Source: Myxococcales bacterium
GTDB taxonomy: Bacteria > Myxococcota_A > Bradymonadia > UBA7976 > UBA1532
Assembly: GCA_020633465.1 (NCBI GenBank)
Contig: JACKDN010000016.1
Span: 144,724-208,723, forward strand
Direction of reading: 5' to 3'
DNA: 64,000 nt
The notes below the pieces were generated by a model. The model was given only the letters and a program-made list of their open reading frames with translations. It did no database searches and was not told where the DNA came from. This document shows positions 43,648 through 51,892 of this stretch, piece by piece. Position 1 is the stretch's first letter. Each line of letters opens with the position of its first letter. The translations under genes and the position numbers were made by a program.

Positions 43648-43653
43648 GCCGGC
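43639..43653. terminator. Hairpin around the metalloprotease stop codon
   Basis: GCCGGC-TGA-GCCGGC forms a 6-bp stem whose loop is the stop codon. It sits between convergent genes and may help end both transcripts. There is no T tract. Confidence 0.3.
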
Positions 43654-43665
43654 GCCGGCACCCGA

Positions 43666-43851
43666 TCACATCTCGAGCGGCGGCTGAGGGCCCGGCACGA
43701 TGTGCGCGATGTCGGGATCGACGCCCGCGGGCGTGTCCGGCCGCGCGGTCTTCTCCTCCAACTTCTGCAGCTTCTTCCGCCGCTTGTCTTCCCGCTTGTC
43801 CTGACGGGCCTTCTCTTTCAACCGCTTGTTGACGCTCGGGTTCATCGCCAT
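43666..43851 (-). CDS. Small basic conserved-looking protein
   Basis: This 61-residue protein starts at the ATG 43851, preceded by GGAGAG at 6 nt. The first half is strongly basic and helical (MAMNPSVNKRLKEKARQDKR then EDKRRKKLQKLEEK). The second is acidic/proline-rich and ends PGPQPPLEM. Small proteins starting MNPSVxKRxKE recur in deltaproteobacterial genomes, as far as I recall, without known function. A nucleic-acid or ribosome association is only a guess from charge. The 258-bp gap to the helicase gene is divergent. Confidence 0.6.
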   Translation of the reverse strand: MAMNPSVNKRLKEKARQDKREDKRRKKLQKLEEKTARPDTPAGVDPDIAHIVPGPQPPLEM

Positions 43852-44078
43852 GAGTGGCTCTCCACGCAATCAGTGCGGCGCGGAGTGTGGCACGTTTGGT
43901 GGGTCCGGGTCGCCTCCGATTCCTCGCCGGCCCCCGCAGATTCGCCTGTTTGGTCAACGGTATCAATGGCTTGGCGTGCGCTGACTTTCTCGCGGACGCC
44001 CCGCTGAGCGGCCCGTGATCCCGCCCCGCGGGCCCCGCGCTCGGCGCCGCGGTGTCCGCTTCGCCGCCGCCCGCGCGT

Positions 44079-44103
44079 CCCCGGTGCACACGCATCACCG
44101 GGG
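44079..44103 (+). promoter_or_regulatory. Hairpin that hides the helicase ribosome-binding region
   Basis: CCCCGGTG (44079-44086) and CACCGGGG (44096-44103) form a perfect 8-bp stem with a 9-nt loop, ending 6 nt before the ATG at 44110. The only purine-rich segment near the start (CGGGG) is in the 3' arm. Folding would block initiation. The rest of the 43852-44109 gap shows no confident promoter. Confidence 0.45.
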
Positions 44104-44109
44104 TCCGCC

Positions 44110-47100
44110 ATGTCCGCGCTGCACTACCACGCCCTCGCCACCCCCGCCGTCGCCCGCGCCCTGAACGGCCAGGCCAAGGCCGCGCTGGGCCCCTACCTGT
44201 TCCACCTGAAGAAGGGCATCACCGCCGCCCGCGAGCGCGCCGAGCGCTCCGCCGTGGCGTGGGAGCGCGTCGAGGCGCCGATCACCGTCGCCCTCGAGGC
44301 CCTCGACGCGCTCTTCGACCTGCCCCTGCCCCCCCAGTGGTACGTGGTCGAGGGCCTCGGTGATCGCGCCCCGGACGTCGAGCAGCCGCTGCTCGTCGAC
44401 CGCGCGGCCCTCGTGCGGATCGAGGCGCTCGAGCGCGCCGGCGACGCGTGGCGCCTTCGGCCGGCCGAGGCGATCGCGGCCCAGGCCGAGGTGCGCTGGG
44501 ATGGCTGCCCGGTCACGCTGCGCCCGGACGAGGCGGGCCTCGAGGTCTTCGACGCCGCGGGGCGGCCGGTGGCCGTCGAGCTGGTCGAGCGGCGCGCCGA
44601 CGGGCTGCGCGTGGTCGCGCCGGGCGACGTCGCCGCCCTGCACGACGCGGCGGGCGCGGTGCTGGCCCGCCCCCGGCCGCCGCGTGACGGCGCCCGCCTG
44701 CTGCGCGGCCAGGACGGCTTCGTCGTGCCGCTGCCGCAGGGCGACGCGCCCCTGGCCGAGCGCCCGCCCGCCGGCACCCTGCGCGCCGACAACGGCGTGC
44801 GCTTCGCGGCCCGGACGGGCCGCGCCGACACCCGCGGCGTCCGCGTCCAGCTCGTCGCGCCGCCCCACCTGGACGACCTGGTCGATCCCCGCGACGCCTT
44901 CTTCGAGGAGGGGGTGCGCGAGGTCGAGAGCGTCCGCGGCCGCACGTTCGCGCGTCACCGGGTGCTGCGTCGCTTCCCCGACGAGCGCCAGCTCGTCCTC
45001 GACGAGGCCCCGCCGAGCGGCGCGACGCTGCGCGTGTCGGTCAACACCGTGAACCAGGACCGGCAGCGCCGCGCGCTGTTCGCCCTGCGCGACCGCCCGC
45101 AGCCCCACCACCGGCCGCTGTTGCGCCTGTTCGAGCACCCCGAGCGCTGCCGCTGGCCGGCCGTCGCGCCGATCACCGTCGACGACTGGGCCTTCCTCAC
45201 CGACGACGCGGTCAGCGGCTGCGCGGCGCAGCGGCGCGCCGTCGAGATCGCCCTCGGCACGCCCGACTTCGCCCTCATCGAGGGGCCGCCCGGCTCGGGC
45301 AAGACGGCGGTGGTGACCGAGCTGGTCGTTCAGGCCGTGCGCCGCGGCCAGCGCGTGCTGCTCTGCTCGACCACGCACGTGGCGGTCGACAACGTCGTCG
45401 AGCGCCTCGGCCAGCTCAGCGAGCCCGTCGACGTCCTGCGGCTGGGCGACGCCGATCGCGTCGACGAGAGCCTGCGGGCGCACCAGATCGACGCCGTCGT
45501 CGACGGGCTGGCGGGGGCGCTGCCGGTGGGCGGCCCGGCCCTCGCTCGACAGCTCGCGTTCGAGGCCGCGGACGTGGTGTGCGGCACGACCACGGGCGTG
45601 GCCCGCTACGACGAGCTGATCGTCGCCGCCGAGGGACGCCCCTTCGACCTGCTGGTGCTGGACGAGGCCAGCAAGACGACGCTGCAGGAGATGCTGGTGC
45701 CCGCGCTGGCGGCGCGGCGTTGGGTGATCGTCGGCGACGTCCGCCAGCTGCCGCCCTTCAGCGACCGCGCGATGCTCGAGGCGTCGCTGGCCGAGCTGAA
45801 GCTGGACGACGGCGCGACGCTGTCGCCCGCGCGGCAGCGCGCCGGCCTGCTGTGGCACGCGATGCGTCGGGCCACGGCCCCCGTGCTGCTGGTCGAGCCG
45901 CCGGCGGTGCTCGACGCGCTCGAGGCCGACCTGGCCGCGCGCGGCAGCGACCGCGTCGTCGCGCGGGTCGACGCCCAGGCCGGCGCCGACCCCGCGGCGC
46001 AGACGCGCCGGCTGTTGTCCGCCGACCTCGTCCTGGTCCCGCCCGCCGCCCTGCCGGCGTGGGCCGAGCGGCTGCCCGCGCACCTGCTGCTGGCCACGCC
46101 CGAGGCCGCCGCCGGCGAGGTCGGGCTGGCCCATCGCCGCCGCGCCGCGCCCGCCGATCCGCGCGCGACCGAGCAGCTGCGCCGCGCCCTCGAGGAGCGC
46201 ACCTGGGCGGGCGAGGTCGCCTGGCGCATGGCCCGCGAGCACGAGCTGCGCCGGGCCGCCGATCGCCAGCGCGCCCGCTACGCCGACGCGCTGGACGCGT
46301 TGCTGCCCCACGACGAGGCCGTGCGCGGCGCCGTCGTCGCCCAGCGCGACATCGCCCTGCCCAGCGTCATCGAGGTGCTGCAGGAGGGCGCTGGCGAGAC
46401 GAAGTTCCGGCGCCCGACCCACCTGCAGAGCGGGCTGCCCCACGCCGTGCTGCGCGACCGCCTGGTCAGCCTGACCCACCAGCACCGCATGGTGCCGGCG
46501 CTGTCGGCCTTCCCGCGCACCACGTTCTACGCGGGGCAGGCGCTGGTCGATGGCTCCCTGCTGACCGGCCGCGACGCCCGCGACGGCTGGCCCGCGACGC
46601 CCGACACCGCGCACGGCCGCTTCTGGGTGCCGGTGGAGGGGCGGGTGGACGCGGGGCGCAACGCGGCCGAGGTGCGCGCGATGCGGCGGGCGCTGGAGCG
46701 TCTGCTCGGGGCGCTGCGCGATCACCCGCCGCGCGGCCGGGCGTGCTGGTCGGTCGCCTGCCTCACCTTCTACCTGCAGCAGTCCCTGGCGCTGCGCGAC
46801 ATGCTGCGGTCGCTCACCGGTCACGGCCGCGGTGAGTCCCGCTTCCGCCACGGCGCGGTCGAGATCGTCAGCGGCACGGTCGACCGCTTCCAGGGGCGCG
46901 AGGCCGACGTCGTGCTGCTCAGCATGCGCAACGTCGGCGCCGTCGGCTTCACGGACAGCCCCAACCGGCTGAACGTCGCGCTCACCCGCGCCCGCCGCCG
47001 CCTGCTGGTGTTCGGCCACCCGGCCACCTTCGAACGCTGCCGCGCGGACGAGCTGCAGGATCTCGTGTCCGGTACGCCGCGGCTGCCGCGTCCTGGGACA

Positions 47101-47121
47101 CACGAGGAGGCGGCGCGATGA
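44110..47121 (+). CDS. UPF1-like superfamily 1 helicase of an extended TerY-P locus
   Basis: The 1,003-residue protein has an unrecognised N-terminal 370 residues, then an SF1 helicase core. Motif I is GPPGSGKT (Lys398), motif II LDEAS (Asp518), motif III GDVRQLPPFS. After an insertion of about 240 residues come motif IV (LTHQHRMVPALS), motif V/VI (VDRFQGREADVVLLSM) and LNVALTRARRRLLVFGH. This matches the AAA_11/AAA_12 (UPF1/Dna2-like) group, which unwinds or translocates on DNA or RNA. It heads the TerY-P operon, and its stop overlaps the next ATG by 4 nt. A hairpin covers its start region. No nuclease motif is obvious in the N-terminal part. Confidence 0.88.
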   Translation: MSALHYHALATPAVARALNGQAKAALGPYLFHLKKGITAARERAERSAVAWERVEAPITVALEALDALFDLPLPPQWYVVEGLGDRAPDVEQPLLVDRAALVRIEALERAGDAWRLRPAEAIAAQAEVRWDGCPVTLRPDEAGLEVFDAAGRPVAVELVERRADGLRVVAPGDVAALHDAAGAVLARPRPPRDGARLLRGQDGFVVPLPQGDAPLAERPPAGTLRADNGVRFAARTGRADTRGVRVQLVAPPHLDDLVDPRDAFFEEGVREVESVRGRTFARHRVLRRFPDERQLVLDEAPPSGATLRVSVNTVNQDRQRRALFALRDRPQPHHRPLLRLFEHPERCRWPAVAPITVDDWAFLTDDAVSGCAAQRRAVEIALGTPDFALIEGPPGSGKTAVVTELVVQAVRRGQRVLLCSTTHVAVDNVVERLGQLSEPVDVLRLGDADRVDESLRAHQIDAVVDGLAGALPVGGPALARQLAFEAADVVCGTTTGVARYDELIVAAEGRPFDLLVLDEASKTTLQEMLVPALAARRWVIVGDVRQLPPFSDRAMLEASLAELKLDDGATLSPARQRAGLLWHAMRRATAPVLLVEPPAVLDALEADLAARGSDRVVARVDAQAGADPAAQTRRLLSADLVLVPPAALPAWAERLPAHLLLATPEAAAGEVGLAHRRRAAPADPRATEQLRRALEERTWAGEVAWRMAREHELRRAADRQRARYADALDALLPHDEAVRGAVVAQRDIALPSVIEVLQEGAGETKFRRPTHLQSGLPHAVLRDRLVSLTHQHRMVPALSAFPRTTFYAGQALVDGSLLTGRDARDGWPATPDTAHGRFWVPVEGRVDAGRNAAEVRAMRRALERLLGALRDHPPRGRACWSVACLTFYLQQSLALRDMLRSLTGHGRGESRFRHGAVEIVSGTVDRFQGREADVVLLSMRNVGAVGFTDSPNRLNVALTRARRRLLVFGHPATFERCRADELQDLVSGTPRLPRPGTHEEAAR

Positions 47122-48206
47122 AGACGACGATGACCGCGAAGGTGAGCGTGACCCGCATCAGCACCCACGCCCGGGTGCACCGGACCACCGACCGACCCGA
47201 CCTGCAGGCCCTGTGCGCGGCGGCGCACGACGCGCCGCTCGACGCCGCCCGGGCCGCGTCGGTGTGGCCCGACCTGACGGCGCGCGCCGCCGGCACGCTG
47301 GTGAAGGCGCTGCGCCGCATGGGTCTGCTGGGCCGCGGCGGCACGCTCACCGCCGCCGGGGAGCGTTGCCGCGCCGCCGCGCAGGTGGTCGAGGTCGAGG
47401 AGGGGCAGCATCACCTCTGGGTGGCCGAGCACCCGCTCCTCGGCCGCCGCGCCCTGCACGTCGAGCGCGTCGGCGACGACGACCGGCGCCGGGACGACCG
47501 GGGGCGCGACGACGACGTGATCGCGCTGTCGGGGGACGCGTGCGACGCCCACCCGCGGCCGTCCGTGCTGACCGGGCAGGAGCTGCTCGTCGAGCGCGTC
47601 GGCCCGGGCGATCTGGCCCCCGCCGGACGCATCAGCCCGCAGACGGCGGCCACGCTCACCGTGGACGTCGACTTCGACGCGGATCGCGCGACCTGGACGC
47701 TCGAGGGGACGCTGCACGGCGCGCGCGAAGGGCAGGACTTCCGCACGGTCCCCGTCCGCCTCGAGCTGGACACCCAGGCGCTGTACGCCCGCTGGGAGCC
47801 CGACTGGAGCGTCGAGCGGGGCCGCCTGCTGATGGGCTACGACGACGATCCGAGCGATCCGCCGTTCTTCCGCGACTGGACCTACGATCCGGTGACCCTG
47901 CCCGACGGCGGCACCTTCCGCGACGTGACCGTGTTGGGCGTGCCGGTCGCGCCCCTCGACGACGCCGAGGCCGCCCGCTGGGCGCTCGCGCTGTGGGCCC
48001 GCCGCGCGGCCGCGCTCGACGCCCCGACGCGCCGGGACGCGCTCACCCGTGACTACGCGGCGCTGGTCGCCGGCACGCCGGTGGCCGCCGTCCCCGCCCC
48101 GGCCCTGGACGCGCTGCTCCAACGCCTGCGCGCCGATCGCGCCCGCGACGCCTTCTGGCGCGTCGCCGCGCCCCACGACCTGAACCCGACGGAGGTGATC
48201 CGATGA
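47118..48206 (+). CDS. Unknown TerY-P-associated protein with winged-helix-like N-terminus
   Basis: The 362-residue protein overlaps genes on both sides by 4 nt, with clear Shine-Dalgarno sequences (GAGGAGG upstream of its start). Residues about 30-95 resemble a winged helix (LVKALRRMGLLGRGGTLTAA). The remainder is mixed, with a beta-rich part containing TLTVDVDFDADRATWTLEGT and a helical C-terminus rich in Ala and Arg. I recognise no catalytic motif or named family. Tight coupling between the helicase and the coiled-coil gene suggests that all three act in one complex. Confidence 0.7.
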   Translation: MKTTMTAKVSVTRISTHARVHRTTDRPDLQALCAAAHDAPLDAARAASVWPDLTARAAGTLVKALRRMGLLGRGGTLTAAGERCRAAAQVVEVEEGQHHLWVAEHPLLGRRALHVERVGDDDRRRDDRGRDDDVIALSGDACDAHPRPSVLTGQELLVERVGPGDLAPAGRISPQTAATLTVDVDFDADRATWTLEGTLHGAREGQDFRTVPVRLELDTQALYARWEPDWSVERGRLLMGYDDDPSDPPFFRDWTYDPVTLPDGGTFRDVTVLGVPVAPLDDAEAARWALALWARRAAALDAPTRRDALTRDYAALVAGTPVAAVPAPALDALLQRLRADRARDAFWRVAAPHDLNPTEVIR

Positions 48207-48736
48207 TCGCGCTGACCGGCCCCATCGAAGCGCTCGGCCGCGCCGACACCGTCGACCGCCGCGACGTCCGCGGTGACTGGTGGGTGCAGCAGACGTCGAC
48301 GACCTCGGCCGCGCCGCCCTGGGACGACGCCGCCGACCGCGACCTGGGCCGGCTGCGGCGGGGCCTGGGCGGCGACGTGTTCGTCGGCGTGCTCGAGGGC
48401 CCGGACGACGCCGTCCGCGACCTCGCGGCCGCCGCGCTGGCCGACGGCGCGCGGGTGTACCTGCTGGGCACCGACGCGACGCTGCGGACGCTGCCGGCGG
48501 GGGACGTCGCGGCGCGGGCGCTGCCCGAGCCCGCCGGCAGCTGGTGCGTGTGGGGCGCGCGCGGCCTGGCCTGGGGCGCCGGCGCGCGGCTGACGCTCGA
48601 CGGCGAGCTGGCGCGCGCGGCGCACGCGCTGTTCACCGACCTGTGGTGGAACGAGGCCGTGGCCGAGTGGCGGGGCAACGCGCGCGCGACGCTGGAGCCC
48701 TCGCCCTTCAGGGGCCGCCGAGGCAGGCCGACCTGA
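48203..48736 (+). CDS. TerY-P-associated protein, N-terminal open fragment
   Basis: This frame runs 177 residues from the ATG before its TGA at 48734. The coherent sequence ends near EPSPF (about 48712); the final residues RGRRGRPT are out of frame, and the correct continuation is GPPRQADLSDAVVRLA. It would be the product if the frameshifts are real. Confidence 0.5.
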   Translation: MIALTGPIEALGRADTVDRRDVRGDWWVQQTSTTSAAPPWDDAADRDLGRLRRGLGGDVFVGVLEGPDDAVRDLAAAALADGARVYLLGTDATLRTLPAGDVAARALPEPAGSWCVWGARGLAWGAGARLTLDGELARAAHALFTDLWWNEAVAEWRGNARATLEPSPFRGRRGRPT

Positions 48737-50272
48737 GCGACGCGGTCGTCCGGCTGGCGGCCGCCGACGCCGACCTGGCCCGCGACGCGCGGCTGCTGGT
48801 CGCGCCGCGAACGCTCCCCAGCGCCCGCCCCCCGACGCTCCTGACGACGCCCCACGCGGTGGACGCGGCGACGCTGGCCGGCTGGGCGCGGGCCGGCACC
48901 CGCGCGCTCGGCCTCGACGCCGGCCGGACGCTCCCGCGCTGGCCGTCGCGCCGCAGCGCTGCGTCGTGGGGCTGCCGGCCAGGCGCGCGGACGCTGCGCG
49001 TCGGATCACCGACGCCGCCTTCGCGGCCAAGGCCGGCCACCACGCCGAGAGCGTCGCCGGCTGGCGCCTGCACGTCGATCGGCGGCTGGGCGACGTCGCG
49101 GGCGCCATCTGGCTGCCGGGCGAGGCGCCGCGGACGCCGGCGCCCCGGCAGGCGCGCACCCTGGCGCCGGTGATCGCGCCGATCGACGCGCGCTTCCCGG
49201 ACGCGAAGCCGGACGCTCGGCCGGCGCCGGATCCCCTCGCGCTCGAGGTGGCCGACGCCTGGAGCATCGAGCCGCCCCGGCTGCCGGCCGGCGCGCCGAA
49301 GGACGCGCTGCACCTCGAGTGGGCCCGGCTGGACGACGCGGTGCTCAGGCGGGCGCGCGACGCGGTCGACGCGCTGGCGGCGGACGCGCCCGGCGTGGCG
49401 CGCGCGCTGCTCGATCGGCTGACCGGGCGGCAGGCCCTGGAGCGTCAGCGGCGCGTGCTGCTCGACGAGGCGAAGGCGCTGGCCGAGGTCGCGCCGTCCG
49501 AGCGTCCGGACGAGGCGGCGGCGCGCTGCCAGCGGCTGATGGCGCTCGGGGCCGACGTCGAGGCGTGGCGGCGGGCGCGGGGCAGGCCATCGACGAGGCA
49601 CGCCAGCGTGAGGCGCACGAGGCGGCAGTCGCGGCGGCGGCCGGGCCGAGCGGTCGACGCTCGAGGGCGCGCTGCCGCCGCTCGAGGACGCCGCCGCCGC
49701 GGCACGGGCCAGGTGGGGACGGCCGAGGCCGCGTGGTCGGCAGCGCGGGCGGCCGCGCACGACGATGCCGTGGCTCAGGTCGCCGCGTCGCTCGCCGCGG
49801 CGGTCGAGGAGGCCGAGCGCGCGCTCGGCGCCGCCGGCACGTCGTCGAAGAAGAACAAGCAGCAGCAGCGCGCCCGCGACAGCCTCGCCCAGGCGCGCGC
49901 GGCGGCCAGGCAGGCCCCACGCCCGAACGGATCGAGCGCGCGGTCGACGACGACGCGGCGGTGCGCGCAGCGCGCGCCGAGCACGACGCCGCGCGCCGCG
50001 CCGCGGCCACCGCCGAGACGGCCCTGAGCGACGCGCAGCGCGCGCTCGCCGACGCCCGCGCGGCCGCCGAGGCCGAGTTCGTGTTCCACCCGTCGGCGAC
50101 GCCCCCCGCCGCGGCGCCGACGCCGCTGCCGGCCGTGCCCGCCGAGGCGCTGCCCGCCGTCGGCGCGCTGCACCGCCACGGCGGCCGCCGCCTGCTGGTC
50201 GTCCGGACGTGGCAGCAGGTGCCCCAGGCGCGCCTCGACGCCGACCGCCTCGGCGCCGAGCTGGTGGTCTGA
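48203..50272 (+). pseudogene. TerY-P-associated coiled-coil protein, frameshifted
   Basis: A strong site (GGAGGTG) and ATGA overlap mark the start. The reading frame changes about six times, near 48717, 48937, 49578, 49655, 49712 and 49915, then is intact to the TGA at 50270. Rejoined, it gives about 690 residues. The N-terminal 170 (VFVGVLEGPDDAVRDLAAAA, ADGARVYLLGTD, LTLDGELARAAHALFTDLWW) recall a phospholipase-D-like fold but show no HxK motif. A central mixed region follows, then a long coiled coil (DDAAVRAARAEHDAARRAAA) and a short C-terminal beta segment. Most breaks fit single-base losses in G/C runs, and codon usage is unchanged. A sequencing error or very recent inactivation are both possible. 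Confidence 0.65.
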
Positions 50273-50348
50273 CCCGAAAGTGCATCGGACGCTGTCCGGT
50301 TCTCCCGACCGGCCGCGTCCTCGACTCGCAACCACGAAGGAGGACGCC

Positions 50349-51068
50349 ATGAGCGTCGACGGCAACCTGCCGCTGGAGATGGAGCTGCCCGGCGGGCCGC
50401 TCTCCGCCCGCCCCCTGGACTTCATCTTCCTGCTCGACGCGTCGTCGTCGATGCACGGCGCGAAGATCCAGTCCCTGAACCAGGCCGTCGAGGCCGCGCT
50501 GCCGGCGATGCGCGACGTGGCGCGGGACAACCCGAACGCCGCGGTGCGCGTGCGCGCCATCCAGTTCGACAGCGGCGCCCACTGGCACATCCCGAAGCCG
50601 ACGCCGGTGGAGCAGGTGGCCTGGACGCCGATGAGCGCCAGCGGGAGCACCTCGATGGGCCGCGCGCTGTCGCTGTGCGCAGCCCAGCTGCGCACGCCGC
50701 CGATGCCCGACCGCGCGCTGCCGCCGGTGCTGGTGCTGATCAGCGACGGCGCGCCCACCGACGACTTCCGCGCCGGGCTGAACGCGCTGATGGCCGAGCC
50801 CTGGGGCAAGAAGGCGGTGCGCATCGCGATCGCGATCGGCGAGGACGCCGACCTGGACGTGCTGCGCGCCTTCATGGGCCACCCGGAGCTCGAGCCCCTG
50901 CGCGCGAACAACGCCGACACGCTGGTGCAGTTCGTGCGCTGGGCGTCGACGGCGGTGCTGCAGGCCGCGTCCGCGCCGCCGAGCCGCGCCCTGGGCGCGC
51001 CCGCGCCCAGCGGCAACGTGGCGCTGCCCGCGCCGCCGCCCCCGGCCAGCGCGGCGGACGTCTGGTGA
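50349..51068 (+). CDS. TerY-like VWA-domain protein (TerY-P triad)
   Basis: The 239-residue protein follows a perfect AAGGAGG site. It is a single von Willebrand A domain with a complete metal site: DASSS (Asp30, Ser32, Ser34), Thr in ASGSTSMG, and Asp in VLISDGAPTD. These match TerY of the tellurite/stress Ter systems. A proline/alanine-rich tail of about 40 residues ends the protein. VWA domains of this type scaffold complexes by metal-dependent ligand binding. The phosphatase GTG overlaps its stop by 4 nt. The 76-nt gap before it is the largest in the operon and could hold an internal promoter, though I see no clear one. Confidence 0.9.
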   Translation: MSVDGNLPLEMELPGGPLSARPLDFIFLLDASSSMHGAKIQSLNQAVEAALPAMRDVARDNPNAAVRVRAIQFDSGAHWHIPKPTPVEQVAWTPMSASGSTSMGRALSLCAAQLRTPPMPDRALPPVLVLISDGAPTDDFRAGLNALMAEPWGKKAVRIAIAIGEDADLDVLRAFMGHPELEPLRANNADTLVQFVRWASTAVLQAASAPPSRALGAPAPSGNVALPAPPPPASAADVW

Positions 51069-51892
51069 GCGGACCGCGCCTGCGCGTCGCGGCGACCGCG
51101 CACAGCGTGGCCGGCGCGGCGCACATCCGGCAGATGCGTCCCTGCCAGGACGCCCACCGGGTGGAGCCCACGGGCGAGGGGGTCGCCGTCGCCGTCTCCG
51201 TCGCCGACGGTCACGGCAGCAGCCCGAACGCGGCCGAGGGCGCCATCTTCGCCGTCCAGACCGCGACCCGCACGTTGGCGGACCTGCACGCGGCGCTCGG
51301 CCCCGGCGCGGCGCCCCGCGCCTATCGTGGGCAGATCGAGGACGGCGTCGGTCGCCGGCTGGTGCTGGCCTGGCAGGACAAGGTGCAGCGCCACGGCTCG
51401 ATCGAAGGCATCAAGCGCACGCCCGGCGACCCCGACCTCGAGCTCACCCGGCGCTACGGCACGACGCTGGCGGCGGCCCTCGCGATGCCCGACGTCGTCG
51501 CCTGCCTGGCCCTGGGCGACGGCGCGACGCTGTGGGTGTCGCCCGAGGACGAGGTGCTGCGCCCGCTGGGCGTCGACGCCCACGCCTTCGCCGACCAGAC
51601 GTCGTCGCTGTGCACGGCCGGCGCCTGGCGCGACCTGCGCGTGACCGCCTGGACGCCCCCCGACGAGGGTGGGCTGCTGTTGATGATGAGCGACGGCTAC
51701 GTGAACTCGTACGCCGACGACGCGGCGCTCGACGCGGTCGCCCGCGACTACGCCCGCCTGGTGCGCGCCCGCGGCGTCGAGGCCGTGGGCGCCGCCCTGC
51801 ACGGCTTCCTGCGCCAGGTCTCGACCCGAGGCTGCGGCGACGACGTCTCGCTGGCCCTGATCCACTTCGCCCCGCCGGAGGAACCCCGATGA
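51065..51892 (+). CDS. PP2C-family Ser/Thr phosphatase (TerY-P triad)
   Basis: This 275-residue PPM/PP2C phosphatase keeps the family metal-binding signatures: an early Asp in RPCQDAH, VADGHGSS, TRRYGTTLAAAL, LALGDGATLWV, LLMMSDGYVNS and the final GCGDDVSLALI. Its start GTG overlaps the terY-like stop, and its stop overlaps the kinase ATG. In the triad it is expected to reverse the kinase's phosphorylation, perhaps of TerY or of the helicase-side proteins; targets are not shown by sequence. Confidence 0.92.
   Translation: MSGPRLRVAATAHSVAGAAHIRQMRPCQDAHRVEPTGEGVAVAVSVADGHGSSPNAAEGAIFAVQTATRTLADLHAALGPGAAPRAYRGQIEDGVGRRLVLAWQDKVQRHGSIEGIKRTPGDPDLELTRRYGTTLAAALAMPDVVACLALGDGATLWVSPEDEVLRPLGVDAHAFADQTSSLCTAGAWRDLRVTAWTPPDEGGLLLMMSDGYVNSYADDAALDAVARDYARLVRARGVEAVGAALHGFLRQVSTRGCGDDVSLALIHFAPPEEPR

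Noticed and set aside
43884..43905. TGGCACGTTTGGTGG as a sigma-54 promoter upstream of the helicase
   Set aside because: The -12 element lacks the TTGC core, unlike the good site at 58295.
47118..48206. Phage or plasmid origin of the TerY-P locus
   Set aside because: No integrase, transposase, tRNA, inverted terminal repeats or attachment duplication were found at either border.
48203..48736. Active phospholipase-D nuclease in the coiled-coil protein
   Set aside because: The fold resemblance is weak and no HxK motif could be found in any rejoined frame.
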